Below, piece after piece: positions 8,351-16,608 of a stretch of 64,000 bases of DNA (position 1 is its first letter; the number at the start of each line of letters is the position of its first letter). Below the pieces are notes generated by a model that was given only the letters and a program-made list of their open reading frames with translations, was not told the DNA's origin and searched no databases. Location of the stretch: positions 1,183,001-1,247,000 of the forward strand of contig NZ_CP154260.1 of NCBI RefSeq assembly GCF_039545795.1. The letters run 5' to 3'. A program made the position numbers and the translations under genes. Source of the DNA: Chitinophaga niabensis. GTDB lineage: Bacteria; Bacteroidota; Bacteroidia; Chitinophagales; Chitinophagaceae.

Positions 8351-8361
8351 GACATAATGTC
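8351..8361. promoter_or_regulatory. Palindrome GACATAATGTC, copy 2
   Basis: Identical to the copy at 8320, including the flanking AA and GTTTT. The centres are 31 bases apart, about three helical turns, so two dimers would sit on the same face of the DNA. It lies about 40 bases before the TAACTTTG box of the bacilliredoxin gene. Confidence 0.6.
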
Positions 8362-8399
8362 GTTTTCTTATTATTTATTTATGTTTGTCGATATATTAT

Positions 8400-8407
8400 T
8401 AACTTTG
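8400..8407 (+). promoter_or_regulatory. Candidate -7 element of the bacilliredoxin gene
   Basis: TAACTTTG fits TANNTTTG. A properly spaced TTTG is not obvious. Transcription would begin near 8414, only about nine bases before the ATG at 8423, and an AAAGGA ribosome-binding motif lies between. Confidence 0.45.
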
Positions 8408-8422
8408 CAAAAAAGGAATATT

Positions 8423-8836
8423 ATGTACCCTGCGGAACTCGTGATGCCTATGAAGGCAGAATTAACAGATAATGGTTTTGAAGAATTGCTGACACCTGCA
8501 AAGGTGGATGAAACCTTATCTAAAGCAGGCACAACCCTGGTAATGATCAACTCCGTATGTGGTTGTTCAGCAGGTACTGCCCGCCCTGGTGTTTTGATGG
8601 CTGTGGCTACCAGTGAAAAGAAACCAGACAGGCTGACAACCAGCTTTGCCGGTTTTGATGGAGATGCTGTTAAGCAGATCCGTACACACCTGTTGCCTTA
8701 TCCTCCATCTTCACCTGCTATTGCATTGTTTAAAGACGGACAACTGGTGCATTTCATAGAACGTCACATGATTGAAGGACGTTCAGCGCAATTGATCGCA
8801 ACCAATTTGCTGGCTGCGTTTGATGAATATTGTTAA
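8423..8836 (+). CDS. BrxA/BrxB family bacilliredoxin
   Basis: Thiol-disulfide protein that in Firmicutes removes bacillithiol from modified proteins. The 137-residue protein has the family CGC motif in VCGCSAGTARP (Cys53-Gly-Cys55) on a thioredoxin-like fold, with the usual HLLPYPPSSPAIALFKDG and VHFIERHMIEGR. I place the start at the ATG at 8423, preceded by AAAGGA; the frame is open upstream to 8339 but that extension has no family sequence. It is divergent from hsp20, which fits a shared stress-linked control through the paired palindromes between them; the sharing is inference. Confidence 0.88.
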   Translation: MYPAELVMPMKAELTDNGFEELLTPAKVDETLSKAGTTLVMINSVCGCSAGTARPGVLMAVATSEKKPDRLTTSFAGFDGDAVKQIRTHLLPYPPSSPAIALFKDGQLVHFIERHMIEGRSAQLIATNLLAAFDEYC

Positions 8837-9002
8837 TTCAATTGTGCTTTCACGAGTATTAATCTTATATAAAGGATGTACATCTTTTATAAATGGAATT
8901 GATAATTCGTAATTGAAAAGCTAACTTGGTGGTTTGATTTTCCTCTTGATATAATTCGGCTTTGTTCATAGGAAAATTCAGATCACCATTTTTTATACGC
9001 CT

Positions 9003-10283
9003 ATGTATCCTAATTTATATTACGCGTTTAAGGATCTCTTTGGGATCGAAATACCAGTATTAAAGGTTTTGCAGACGTTCGGCTTCTTTGTAGCCATAGC
9101 ATTTTTGGCTGCTGCATATGTATTGACTGCTGAACTGCGCCGCAGGGAAAAGCTGGGGTTATTAGCCCCGGTACAGGAAACCATAACCATTGGTAAACCT
9201 GCTTCGATCACAGATCTGTTGATCAGTGCCGCTATCGGTTTTATACTTGGCTTTAAATTATTTGGTCTTTTTGGTAACACCAGCGATTTCAGGGATTACC
9301 TGTTATCAGGGCAGGGGAGTATTATAGGCGGGGTGCTTGGTGCAGCGGCACTGGCTTATTGGAAATATTATTCCAAAAAGAAAACGGCGCTGGATAAACC
9401 TAAAGAAGAAAAAGTGAACGTATGGCCTCATCAGCGGGTACCTGATTTTACAATCCAGGCTGCCGTAGCAGGACTCATAGGCGCCAAAGTATTTCATAAC
9501 CTGGAGAACTGGGGTGAATTCGTCAGGGATCCATGGGGTTCTATATTTTCTGCCAGTGGGCTTACCTTTTATGGTGGCCTGATTGTGGCGGCATATGTGA
9601 TCATCCGTTATGCCACTAAAAAGAAGATCAACTGGAAACACCTGGTAGATAGTGCCGCTCCGGCATTAATGCTTGCATATGCAGTGGGCCGGATGGGGTG
9701 CCAGTTTTCAGGAGACGGTGACTGGGGTATTAATAATAGTGCCTACGGTACTAACCCAACCGGTAAAGTGGAAAAGATCACGGAAGCGCAATACCAGGAA
9801 ATACTGCACAGGGACTCTGCTTACTTCGTCCGCCAGTTTGGTAGCCTTGAAAACGTTCCACACCGGAACTTTGAAAAGCCGGCCTCGCTCAGTTTCTTAC
9901 CTGATTTCTTTTTCGCCTATAGTTATCCGCATAATGTGGTGAACGATGGTATTCAACTCCAGGGCTGTAATGGCGAATACTGCAGCGCATTGCCTGTTGG
10001 CGTATATCCAACCCCGTTATATGAGATCCTGGTTTGCGGATTGTTCTTCATTGTATTGATGGCCATCCGCAAAAAAGTGACCACACCCGGAGTGATCTTT
10101 GGTATTTACCTGATCTTAAATGGGGTAGAGCGGTTCTTTGTTGAAAAAATAAGAGTGAATACGAAGTACGATATATTTGGATTCCATCCCACACAGGCGG
10201 AGATCATCGCCAGCCTGTTAGTGATCGGCGGCGCCATTCTTATATGGTATGCCCGCAAAACGAATCCGGTAAAAACAGCATAG
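9003..10283 (+). CDS. lgt: Prolipoprotein diacylglyceryl transferase (long form)
   Basis: Inner-membrane enzyme that moves diacylglycerol from phosphatidylglycerol to the lipobox cysteine of prolipoproteins. The signature loop GRMGCQFSGDGDWG (about residue 226) and GLTFYGGLIVA carry the conserved arginine and glycines, and a late helix holds the family GVERFFVEKIR. At 426 residues it is much longer than the 290-residue E. coli enzyme: a loop with a charged segment lies near residues 115-145, and a roughly 85-residue insertion near 240-325 sits between the signature and YPTPLYEIL. Predicted lipoproteins at 2725, 28056 and 63461 would be substrates. The hemerythrin gene follows after 9 bases. 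Confidence 0.9.
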   Translation: MYPNLYYAFKDLFGIEIPVLKVLQTFGFFVAIAFLAAAYVLTAELRRREKLGLLAPVQETITIGKPASITDLLISAAIGFILGFKLFGLFGNTSDFRDYLLSGQGSIIGGVLGAAALAYWKYYSKKKTALDKPKEEKVNVWPHQRVPDFTIQAAVAGLIGAKVFHNLENWGEFVRDPWGSIFSASGLTFYGGLIVAAYVIIRYATKKKINWKHLVDSAAPALMLAYAVGRMGCQFSGDGDWGINNSAYGTNPTGKVEKITEAQYQEILHRDSAYFVRQFGSLENVPHRNFEKPASLSFLPDFFFAYSYPHNVVNDGIQLQGCNGEYCSALPVGVYPTPLYEILVCGLFFIVLMAIRKKVTTPGVIFGIYLILNGVERFFVEKIRVNTKYDIFGFHPTQAEIIASLLVIGGAILIWYARKTNPVKTA

Positions 10284-10292
10284 TAATAAGAT

Positions 10293-10724
10293 ATGCAGCG
10301 TCACCCGAATCTGGTTCCACTATCACATGAGCACAAACGCCTGCTTTTCGTATGCAGGTATCTTAAAACTGATGCTGCTCCCTACGAAGGGTTCCCCCTG
10401 GAAACACAAGCCAAACTGGAATACATGGTGAAGATCTTCCAGGAAGTAATGGTGCCGCATATCCAGAAAGAAGATTATCTCTTTGAACTGTGCCGTGGCC
10501 ACCATGCAGAAATAGACGTGATGCTGGACGAATTGCTGGAAGAGCACCGCACCATTTCAGGCATGTACAGTGCCCTGGTGGATAGTCCGGATGTGGAAAG
10601 GGATATGGACATCCTGGCCCGCAGCCTGGAAGCACATATCAGGAAGGAGGAGAGAGTAGCGTTTGAGAAGTTGCAGGAAATGCTGCCCGATGTGATGGAC
10701 CAGATCAACTTTGAAAATTCCTGA
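10293..10724 (+). CDS. Hemerythrin HHE domain protein
   Basis: A 143-residue four-helix bundle of the hemerythrin-like family, expected to hold a non-haem di-iron site for oxygen or redox sensing or storage. Candidate ligands are seen in order: LSHEHKR (His12/His14), VPHIQKED (His56, Glu60), GHHAEID, LEEHRTI (His89) and AHIRKEER near the C-terminus. It starts 9 bases after lgt and is probably its operon partner, though no functional link is obvious. A strong terminator follows within 25 bases. Confidence 0.85.
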   Translation: MQRHPNLVPLSHEHKRLLFVCRYLKTDAAPYEGFPLETQAKLEYMVKIFQEVMVPHIQKEDYLFELCRGHHAEIDVMLDELLEEHRTISGMYSALVDSPDVERDMDILARSLEAHIRKEERVAFEKLQEMLPDVMDQINFENS

Positions 10725-10743
10725 TACTCATACATTATTATAT

Positions 10744-10779
10744 AATGGCGCAGTGGAGATCCCGCTGCGCCATTTTTCA
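10744..10779 (+). terminator. Terminator of the lgt-hemerythrin unit
   Basis: Perfect 10-base stem AATGGCGCAG / CTGCGCCATT with an 11-base loop, followed by TTTTC. Confidence 0.9.
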
Positions 10780-11033
10780 TTTAACCCCTTAATTTCTCCG
10801 TTCATCCCTCTTCTGGCAAAATGCTGTAACAAACGAATTTGACAGGCGTCTTTGTTTTATGCAAGGAAGCAAAGAACAGTTTTTACCAATCGTCACCAGA
10901 TAATAACCATTTGTGTAAAACTATGTACTATGTAAAGCATAATACCTACCTTTACACTGTTCTTGTTAAAGGAAGGAACTGTAAGAATCATCAAATCGTC
11001 TAAATCGTTATAACCTAACATCATCCGCCTTAT
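10780..11033. other. Intergenic region upstream of the barrel protein gene
   Basis: AT-rich spacer with no gene. TACCTTTA near 10949-10956, with ATTTG about 30 bases before it, is a poor match to the Bacteroidota promoter. Nothing else can be supported. Confidence 0.4.
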
Positions 11034-13502
11034 ATGAAAGCAATTAGTAAGTTATTGACCCTGAGCATGTTACTCATAAGTAGTAGCTACATGGCTCAAG
11101 CCCAGCACTCCAATGGGCCTGGTAATGAAAAAGGAAAGATCAATGGGATCGTAACCCGTACAGACAGCAAACCGGTTGAGTTTGCAACCGTAACACTCCT
11201 CAGAGCTAAAGACTCCACCCTTGTTAAAGGTGCCATTGCAGACGTTGCCGGGAAGTATGAATTTGAAGGGATCAAAGAAGGGAAGTACCTGGTAGCCGCC
11301 GTAAACATGGGTATGAAAAAGAACTTCAGTGCCCAGTTCACTGTAAATGGCAGTCCTGTTAAAGTACCTGCCCTGATACTGAGCGAAGATTCCCGTAATC
11401 TGAAAGAAGTGAATGTAACCGGCAAACGCCCGTTCATTGAGCAAAAAGCAGATAAAATGGTGGTGAATGTAGAAAACAGCATCGTTGCTGCAGGAGGTAC
11501 TGCCATGGAAGTGCTGCAACAATCACCCGGTGTACAAGTCGATAAAGACGATAATATATCCATGCGTGGTAAGAACGGTGTGATCATTATGATCGACGGC
11601 AAACCCACGAACATGTCTGCCCAGGACGTTGCCCAGCTGCTAAAAAATATGCCCAGCTCTAACGTAGATCAGATAGAGCTGATTGCCAATCCTTCCGCCA
11701 AATACGATGCAGCGGGCAACGCCGGGATTATCAACATCAAACTGAAAAAGAACTCGAATTTTGGTACAAATGGCTCCGTGAATATCGGCGGGGGCCAGGG
11801 TAAGTTACCGAAACTCAATGGGGGCCTCAATCTGAATCACCGTAATAAGCACATCAATGTGTATGGTTCCTATAACTATAATTATAACAGGAACTTTGAG
11901 CAGCTGGATATCTTTAGGGATAACCAGGAAAGCAAGGGACGGATGGTCTTTGACCAGAAAAGTTATATGGATAAAACCTCGCATTATCATGGAGGTAAGG
12001 CAGGTTTGGATTATTTCATCAATAAAAACCATACACTTGGTGTAATGGTGAACCTCGGCAAAAGCACCTGGGAAGGGCTGAATGAATCAAATACCTGGAT
12101 AGGGAACGGGGAGAACATTGACTCGAGCTTGTTAACAAAAGGGATCAATACTTCCAACTGGAACCGCCAGTCCTATAATATTAATTATAAAGGAAAGCTT
12201 GACAGTACAGGAAAAGAGATCAATATTGACCTGGATTATTCCCGTAACAACGAAGATCAGAATAACCAGTTGTTCTCTTCTTTCAGAGATGCGAGCGGAA
12301 AGATCCATTTCCGGGGAGATACTACCCGCAGCCTGCAACCTTCCACTATCAATATAAAAACCATCAAGATCGATTATACGCATCCCCTGAAGAAGGAGGC
12401 TAAGATCGAAGCAGGGATAAAACTGAGCTTTGTGGATTCAGATAATGATTCCCGGTTTGATACCTTAAAAGGACCTGACTGGATATACGATGTAAATCGT
12501 TCCAATCACTTCCTGTATAAGGAAAACGTGAATGCAGCTTATCTTAACTATAGTAAACAATTCAAGAAATTGGGCATCCAGGCGGGGTTACGTGCGGAAC
12601 ATACGCATGTACGGGGGAATTCTCTGACCCTAAAGCAGATCAATGATACCACTTACCTGAACTTTTTCCCGAGCGTGTTCCTGAGCTATAACGCCAATAA
12701 GAACCATCAATGGGGAGTATCTTATAGTCGCAGGCTGAATCGCCCCAGCTATGATGATCTGAATCCCTTTGAGTTTTATATAGACCGTTATACCAAAGGA
12801 GGCGGCAACCCCAATCTCCGCCCGCAATATTCCAGCAACTTTGACCTGACGCATACGTTCAGATCGTTCCTGACCACGGCTATAGGCTACAGCCACACCA
12901 AAGACATGCTGTCCAGGATACTGGAAGCGGGCGTAGACCCTAAAACAGGAGACACCACCATCGTGGTATACAGGTACATGAACGTGGCCACCAGGGATAA
13001 TGTGAACCTGAATATTTCAGCTCCCGTTCCTATCACCAAATGGTGGAATTCTTTTACAACAATATCTGTTTTCTACAATGCTTTTGAAACGGTGGTAAAT
13101 GAGGAGCGGATCAAACGTGCTTCCGGTGGCTTCTTTGGTCAGACCCAACATACCTTTACATTAGGTAAAGGGTTTACTTCCGAACTATCGTTCTACTACA
13201 ACTCTACGCAAATATCCCAGGAAGGGTTGTTCAGGATGAACCCTATGTATGCTTTTAACGGAGGGATCTCAAAACAGGTCCTGAAAAAGAAGGGTACGAT
13301 CCGCTTCAATGTAAACGATATATTCAATACGAACCGTTTTGGTGGTACGTATAACACCACCAACCGCGCATTGGTTCTGGCTAACCGTTGGGATAGCCGT
13401 CAATTCCGCGCCTCCTTCTCCTACAGGTTTGGTAATTCCAATGTAAAAGAGGCCCGTAACCGTAAAACCGGCCTTGAGGATGAACTGAACCGGGTGAAGT
13501 AG
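11034..13502 (+). CDS. TonB-dependent receptor-like outer membrane beta-barrel protein
   Basis: An 822-residue outer-membrane protein of the OMP_b-brl_3 type. In order: signal peptide (cleavage near AQA-QH, residue 23), a carboxypeptidase regulatory-like beta-sandwich (GKINGIVTRTDSKPVEFATV to about residue 125), a plug-like domain (about 130-240, with VLQQSPGVQVDKDDNISMRG and IIMIDGKPTNMS), and a 22-strand-type barrel rich in Tyr/Asn, ending with FRASFSYRFGNSNVKEARNRK, i.e. a short tail after the last strand. No TonB box can be assigned. The substrate is unknown: there is no SusD partner, so a small ligand or structural role is as likely as glycan uptake. A terminator follows. Confidence 0.85.
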   Translation: MKAISKLLTLSMLLISSSYMAQAQHSNGPGNEKGKINGIVTRTDSKPVEFATVTLLRAKDSTLVKGAIADVAGKYEFEGIKEGKYLVAAVNMGMKKNFSAQFTVNGSPVKVPALILSEDSRNLKEVNVTGKRPFIEQKADKMVVNVENSIVAAGGTAMEVLQQSPGVQVDKDDNISMRGKNGVIIMIDGKPTNMSAQDVAQLLKNMPSSNVDQIELIANPSAKYDAAGNAGIINIKLKKNSNFGTNGSVNIGGGQGKLPKLNGGLNLNHRNKHINVYGSYNYNYNRNFEQLDIFRDNQESKGRMVFDQKSYMDKTSHYHGGKAGLDYFINKNHTLGVMVNLGKSTWEGLNESNTWIGNGENIDSSLLTKGINTSNWNRQSYNINYKGKLDSTGKEINIDLDYSRNNEDQNNQLFSSFRDASGKIHFRGDTTRSLQPSTINIKTIKIDYTHPLKKEAKIEAGIKLSFVDSDNDSRFDTLKGPDWIYDVNRSNHFLYKENVNAAYLNYSKQFKKLGIQAGLRAEHTHVRGNSLTLKQINDTTYLNFFPSVFLSYNANKNHQWGVSYSRRLNRPSYDDLNPFEFYIDRYTKGGGNPNLRPQYSSNFDLTHTFRSFLTTAIGYSHTKDMLSRILEAGVDPKTGDTTIVVYRYMNVATRDNVNLNISAPVPITKWWNSFTTISVFYNAFETVVNEERIKRASGGFFGQTQHTFTLGKGFTSELSFYYNSTQISQEGLFRMNPMYAFNGGISKQVLKKKGTIRFNVNDIFNTNRFGGTYNTTNRALVLANRWDSRQFRASFSYRFGNSNVKEARNRKTGLEDELNRVK

Positions 13503-13547
13503 TACAAATGAGTACCTAATCATGTTTTAGGTATATAAGGATGGAAG

Positions 13548-13582
13548 GAACGCGGCCTCTTGCAGGTCGCGTTCTGTTTTTA
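13548..13582 (+). terminator. Terminator of the barrel protein gene
   Basis: Stem GAACGCGGCCT / AGGTCGCGTTC (one G-T type pair), five-base loop, then GTTTTTAT. Confidence 0.85.
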
Positions 13583-13677
13583 TAAGCTTAATCACTTGAT
13601 TTTCATGGTTGTTAATCGTAAATTGAAATAAAAGTAAACCCTATATGCAACCATAGTCCTCAACTGTCGTCTTTAAT

Positions 13678-14238
13678 ATGAGTATATCATCTAGCAATTT
13701 GGAAAGAATGCCTGTAACAGATCAAATCGTGGTGCGCTGCCGCAAGGGCGATGCCCGGGCTTTCCATGAATTGTATGAGGCATATTCCAAGGCGATGTAC
13801 AATATCTGTCTAAGGATGACGGGGCACGCCAGTGATGCGGAAGATGTGTTGCAGGAAGCTTTTATACAGGTCTTTAAAAACCTGGATAAACTAACCTCAG
13901 AAAGCAGTCTAACCGCCTGGATCAAAAGGATTGTAGTGAATCACTGCCTGAGTTACCTGAGAAAGAAGAAAGTATATTTTGAAGAGGTAGGGGAGGCGGA
14001 TGCACCGGAAGAAACAGAGGTGGATGAAACACATCATGCCATGACGGTGTCCGCCGTAAAAGACGCGATAGGGCAATTACCGGATGGTTACCGGACAGTT
14101 CTGAACCTTTATATTTTTGAAGAGTATTCTCACCGGGAGATAGCAGGTATGCTGGGGATCTCGGAATCTACAGCTAAAACGCAGTTCATGCGGGCAAAAG
14201 AGAAAGTGAGACAACTCGTAAAACTTAAAACACAGTGA
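13678..14238 (+). CDS. ECF RNA polymerase sigma factor
   Basis: A 186-residue sigma-70 family factor of the SigW/RpoE-like type. Region 2: FHELYEAYSKAMYNICLRMTG and DAEDVLQEAFIQVFKNLDKL; region 4: LPDGYRTVLNLYIFEEYSHREIA and GISESTAKTQFMRAKEKVRQ. It begins a run of closely packed plus-strand genes with an anti-sigma-like membrane protein and two DUF4097/DUF2807-type proteins, so it likely reports envelope stress. The ATG at 13678 has no clear ribosome-binding site; an in-frame ATG at 13708 has GGAAAG before it and is an alternative start. Confidence 0.92.
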   Translation: MSISSSNLERMPVTDQIVVRCRKGDARAFHELYEAYSKAMYNICLRMTGHASDAEDVLQEAFIQVFKNLDKLTSESSLTAWIKRIVVNHCLSYLRKKKVYFEEVGEADAPEETEVDETHHAMTVSAVKDAIGQLPDGYRTVLNLYIFEEYSHREIAGMLGISESTAKTQFMRAKEKVRQLVKLKTQ

Positions 14239-14240
14239 AC

Positions 14241-14768
14241 ATGAAACTGGAGGATTTTATAAAGCAGCACAGAGACTCTTTTGAAGAGGAAGGACCAGGG
14301 CCGGGTGTATGGGCCCGTCTTGAGAAGGAGCTGCCCGTCCGCCAAAAAACATCCGTGGTAAGAATGATGGCAAAACACTGGTGGAAAGCCGCCATTCTTG
14401 TTGCGCTGATCGCCAATGCCGGCCTGCTGGTGAAGTATGCCAATACCAAACAGGATGTAGCCGTGGTGATCCCCGAAATGGAAGAAATGGAACTTTATTA
14501 TACATCCAAAATTGAGCAAAAGCTGGATGAGCTGAAAACAATACCGGCAGATCAGTTGGGGCTGGACAGCACTACCATGGCAGAATTGGAATTACGGAAC
14601 GAAACTTATCAACTGTTAGAAAAAGAACTGGTGAACAACCCGGGAAATGAAAGGATTCGTTCAGCCATGGTGCGCTACTACCAGATGAAATTGGATCTGC
14701 TGGACAGGATACTTTCAGAACAGGAAAAACATACTAACTCACCTTCAACTAAAAAAGATGTTCTCTAA
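14241..14768 (+). CDS. Single-pass membrane anti-sigma-like protein
   Basis: A 175-residue protein with a cytoplasmic N-terminus (KLEDFIKQHRDSFEEEGPGPGVW, a layout common in Bacteroidota anti-sigma factors), one membrane helix near residues 47-65 (AAILVALIANAGLLVKYA) and an extracytoplasmic coiled-coil-like tail rich in Glu and Leu. Position directly after the sigma gene and topology suggest it binds that sigma factor; no zinc-binding HXXXCXXC motif is present. GTG at 14235 overlaps the sigma stop and is an alternative start; the ATG at 14241 gives the more usual N-terminus. The next gene overlaps its end by 11 bases. Confidence 0.72.
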   Translation: MKLEDFIKQHRDSFEEEGPGPGVWARLEKELPVRQKTSVVRMMAKHWWKAAILVALIANAGLLVKYANTKQDVAVVIPEMEEMELYYTSKIEQKLDELKTIPADQLGLDSTTMAELELRNETYQLLEKELVNNPGNERIRSAMVRYYQMKLDLLDRILSEQEKHTNSPSTKKDVL

Positions 14769-15837
14769 ATCTACTCTTTTATTCTTTCTGCTTCTTCCAT
14801 TTGCCGCATTGGCAGCAAAAGGGGATGAGGAGCATAAGATACGTCTTACTAAAGAAGTTAAACTTAACCCCAAAGCCCGCGTGGGTATTACAAACAAATA
14901 CGGAAAGATCGTTGTCAACACCTGGGATAAAATGGAGTGCAAGGCAGAGATAGAGATCATTGGTTATGGTAATTCCAATGATCAGGCCCGTAAAATGGCA
15001 GAGATGGTGGAAATCAATATGGGCGCCTCTTCACCGGATAATGTGAAGATAGAAACAAAGTACAGCCCGGCCGGTAGCAAATGGTTCAACTTTGGGAAAA
15101 GAGATTCTAAAGATCATGTGCAGGTGAACTATGTACTTTATGTACCCCGTAACCTTGGAGGTCTGGCCCTCGATAATAATTTTGGAGATATCCTTGCCAG
15201 GGAGCTTCCTTTCCCTACGCATGTTAATATTAACTACGGCTTCTTTGATATTGGTCAGTCTGACAACGGATTAAAAGTGAACATGAATTACACAGATAAA
15301 GCCCGTATTGGTAAAGCAGATCAGGTGGTAGTAAATGCAAATTATTCTTCCCTGAAGGCAGACAATGTGTCCAGCCTGCGGCTTAATTCCAACTACAGTA
15401 GTTATACATTGAATAAAGTGGACGATCTCATCATTGATTGTAACTACGATGATTATAAAGTGGATCAGATCGTGAATATTAAATACAATTCCAATTACTC
15501 TGATATCAAGATGAATGGATTGAAGACGGCAGGAGATTTCAGGGTATCTTACTCAGATGTGCTGATACGCCATTTATCTTCTTCTTTTAATGCTATCAAT
15601 ATCAATTCAACTAATTCAGATGTGAAATTAGGTATAGCATTGAAGACCGCTTTCAGGATAACCGCTAACCTGCGTTACGGAGACCTGGATGCCAAGGGTT
15701 TTGAATGGAAGCATGTAAACCATGTAAAAAAGAACAATAACCTCTCCTTTTCCGCCATAACAGCCAATGCTACAGATGCTTCACCGATCATTAAAATCAA
15801 TGGATCGTACAGCGATGTAAGACTGGCAGGAGAATAA
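14758..15837 (+). CDS. Secreted DUF4097-like beta-helix protein
   Basis: A 359-residue exported protein: signal peptide to about residue 20 (LLFFLLLPFAALAAKG), then a repetitive beta-rich body with recurring Asn/Tyr/Ser strands (VNANYSSLKADN, LNSNYSSYTLNK, IDCNYDDYKVDQ, YNSNYSDIKMNG), a spacing of about 20 residues that fits a right-handed beta helix. Proteins of this kind sit in envelope-stress operons with ECF sigma factors. It overlaps the anti-sigma gene by 11 bases and is followed at 30 bases by the DUF2807 gene, so translational coupling is likely. The molecular function is unknown. Confidence 0.75.
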   Translation: MFSKSTLLFFLLLPFAALAAKGDEEHKIRLTKEVKLNPKARVGITNKYGKIVVNTWDKMECKAEIEIIGYGNSNDQARKMAEMVEINMGASSPDNVKIETKYSPAGSKWFNFGKRDSKDHVQVNYVLYVPRNLGGLALDNNFGDILARELPFPTHVNINYGFFDIGQSDNGLKVNMNYTDKARIGKADQVVVNANYSSLKADNVSSLRLNSNYSSYTLNKVDDLIIDCNYDDYKVDQIVNIKYNSNYSDIKMNGLKTAGDFRVSYSDVLIRHLSSSFNAININSTNSDVKLGIALKTAFRITANLRYGDLDAKGFEWKHVNHVKKNNNLSFSAITANATDASPIIKINGSYSDVRLAGE

Positions 15838-15867
15838 TCTAAAACCTCATCTTAAAATCAAGAAAAC

Positions 15868-16581
15868 ATGAAATCGTATTTCGTCCTATTTTTCCTCTTC
15901 CTGTCTCTGGCTGTAAGTGCCCAGCAGGAAACAGTTACCGGTAATGGTAAGATCAAAAAAGAGAAGCGGAGCACCGGCGGTACGTTTGATGAAATCAGCG
16001 TTTCCGGCAAGTATAAGGTGATCATCAAGCAGGGCAGCACTTCATCTGTTGAAGTAGAGGCCGATGAAAATCTGCTTCCTTATATTGAAACAGAAGTGAA
16101 TGATCAGGATTTGCAGGTGCATACTAAAAAAGGATATAATGTAAAGCCCAGCGGTACCATAACCGTTTTTGTTACCCTTTCTAAATTGTCAGAGATCTCA
16201 TCCAGTGGCGCTTCCAGCTTTGCAGGAGAAGGAGTTATTAAAGGAGATAAACTGGAAATAGGACTGAGCGGCAAAGCAGAGATGGACCTGGACCTGAATT
16301 ATGATAACCTTGAATTAGGTATGTCTGGTTCCGGTTCCGTAAAACTCGCCGGTACAGCTACCAAAGCAGAAGTGAATATATCAGGCAACGGAGAGTTCAA
16401 TGCACCCGGACTGAAATCCCAGGACATGGAGATCAACATTTCAGGTAATGGAAATGCCCATGTGAACGTAGATAAGAAACTGGAAGTAGCCATCTCCGGT
16501 AATGGCAAAGTGAAATACAAAGGTTCTCCTACCACTAACCAGTTCGTTTCCGGAAATGGCAGGGTAGAGCACGAAAACTAG
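15868..16581 (+). CDS. Secreted DUF2807 (head GIN domain) protein
   Basis: A 237-residue exported protein of the putative auto-transporter adhesin, head GIN family. Signal peptide ends near SAQQ (residue 20). The body repeats short beta turns with Gly-Asn or Ser-Gly: SGKYKVIIKQGS, LSGKAEMDLDLNY, GMSGSGSVKLAG, NISGNGEFNAPG, NISGNGNAHVN, AISGNGKVKYKG, SGNGRVEHEN. That gives six or seven turns of a beta solenoid. It is the fourth gene of the sigma-factor run. Adhesion is the family label only; no adhesin function is shown here. Confidence 0.85.
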   Translation: MKSYFVLFFLFLSLAVSAQQETVTGNGKIKKEKRSTGGTFDEISVSGKYKVIIKQGSTSSVEVEADENLLPYIETEVNDQDLQVHTKKGYNVKPSGTITVFVTLSKLSEISSSGASSFAGEGVIKGDKLEIGLSGKAEMDLDLNYDNLELGMSGSGSVKLAGTATKAEVNISGNGEFNAPGLKSQDMEINISGNGNAHVNVDKKLEVAISGNGKVKYKGSPTTNQFVSGNGRVEHEN

Positions 16582-16591
16582 CGGGGTTTTG

Positions 16592-16599
16592 TATATTTG
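16592..16599 (+). promoter_or_regulatory. Candidate -7 element before the C1 protease gene
   Basis: TATATTTG fits TANNTTTG, but no well-spaced TTG precedes it. A start of transcription near 16606 would put the ATG at 16609 almost at the 5' end and rules out the upstream in-frame TTG at 16597 for this transcript. Confidence 0.35.
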
Positions 16600-16608
16600 G
16601 AATCAAAT

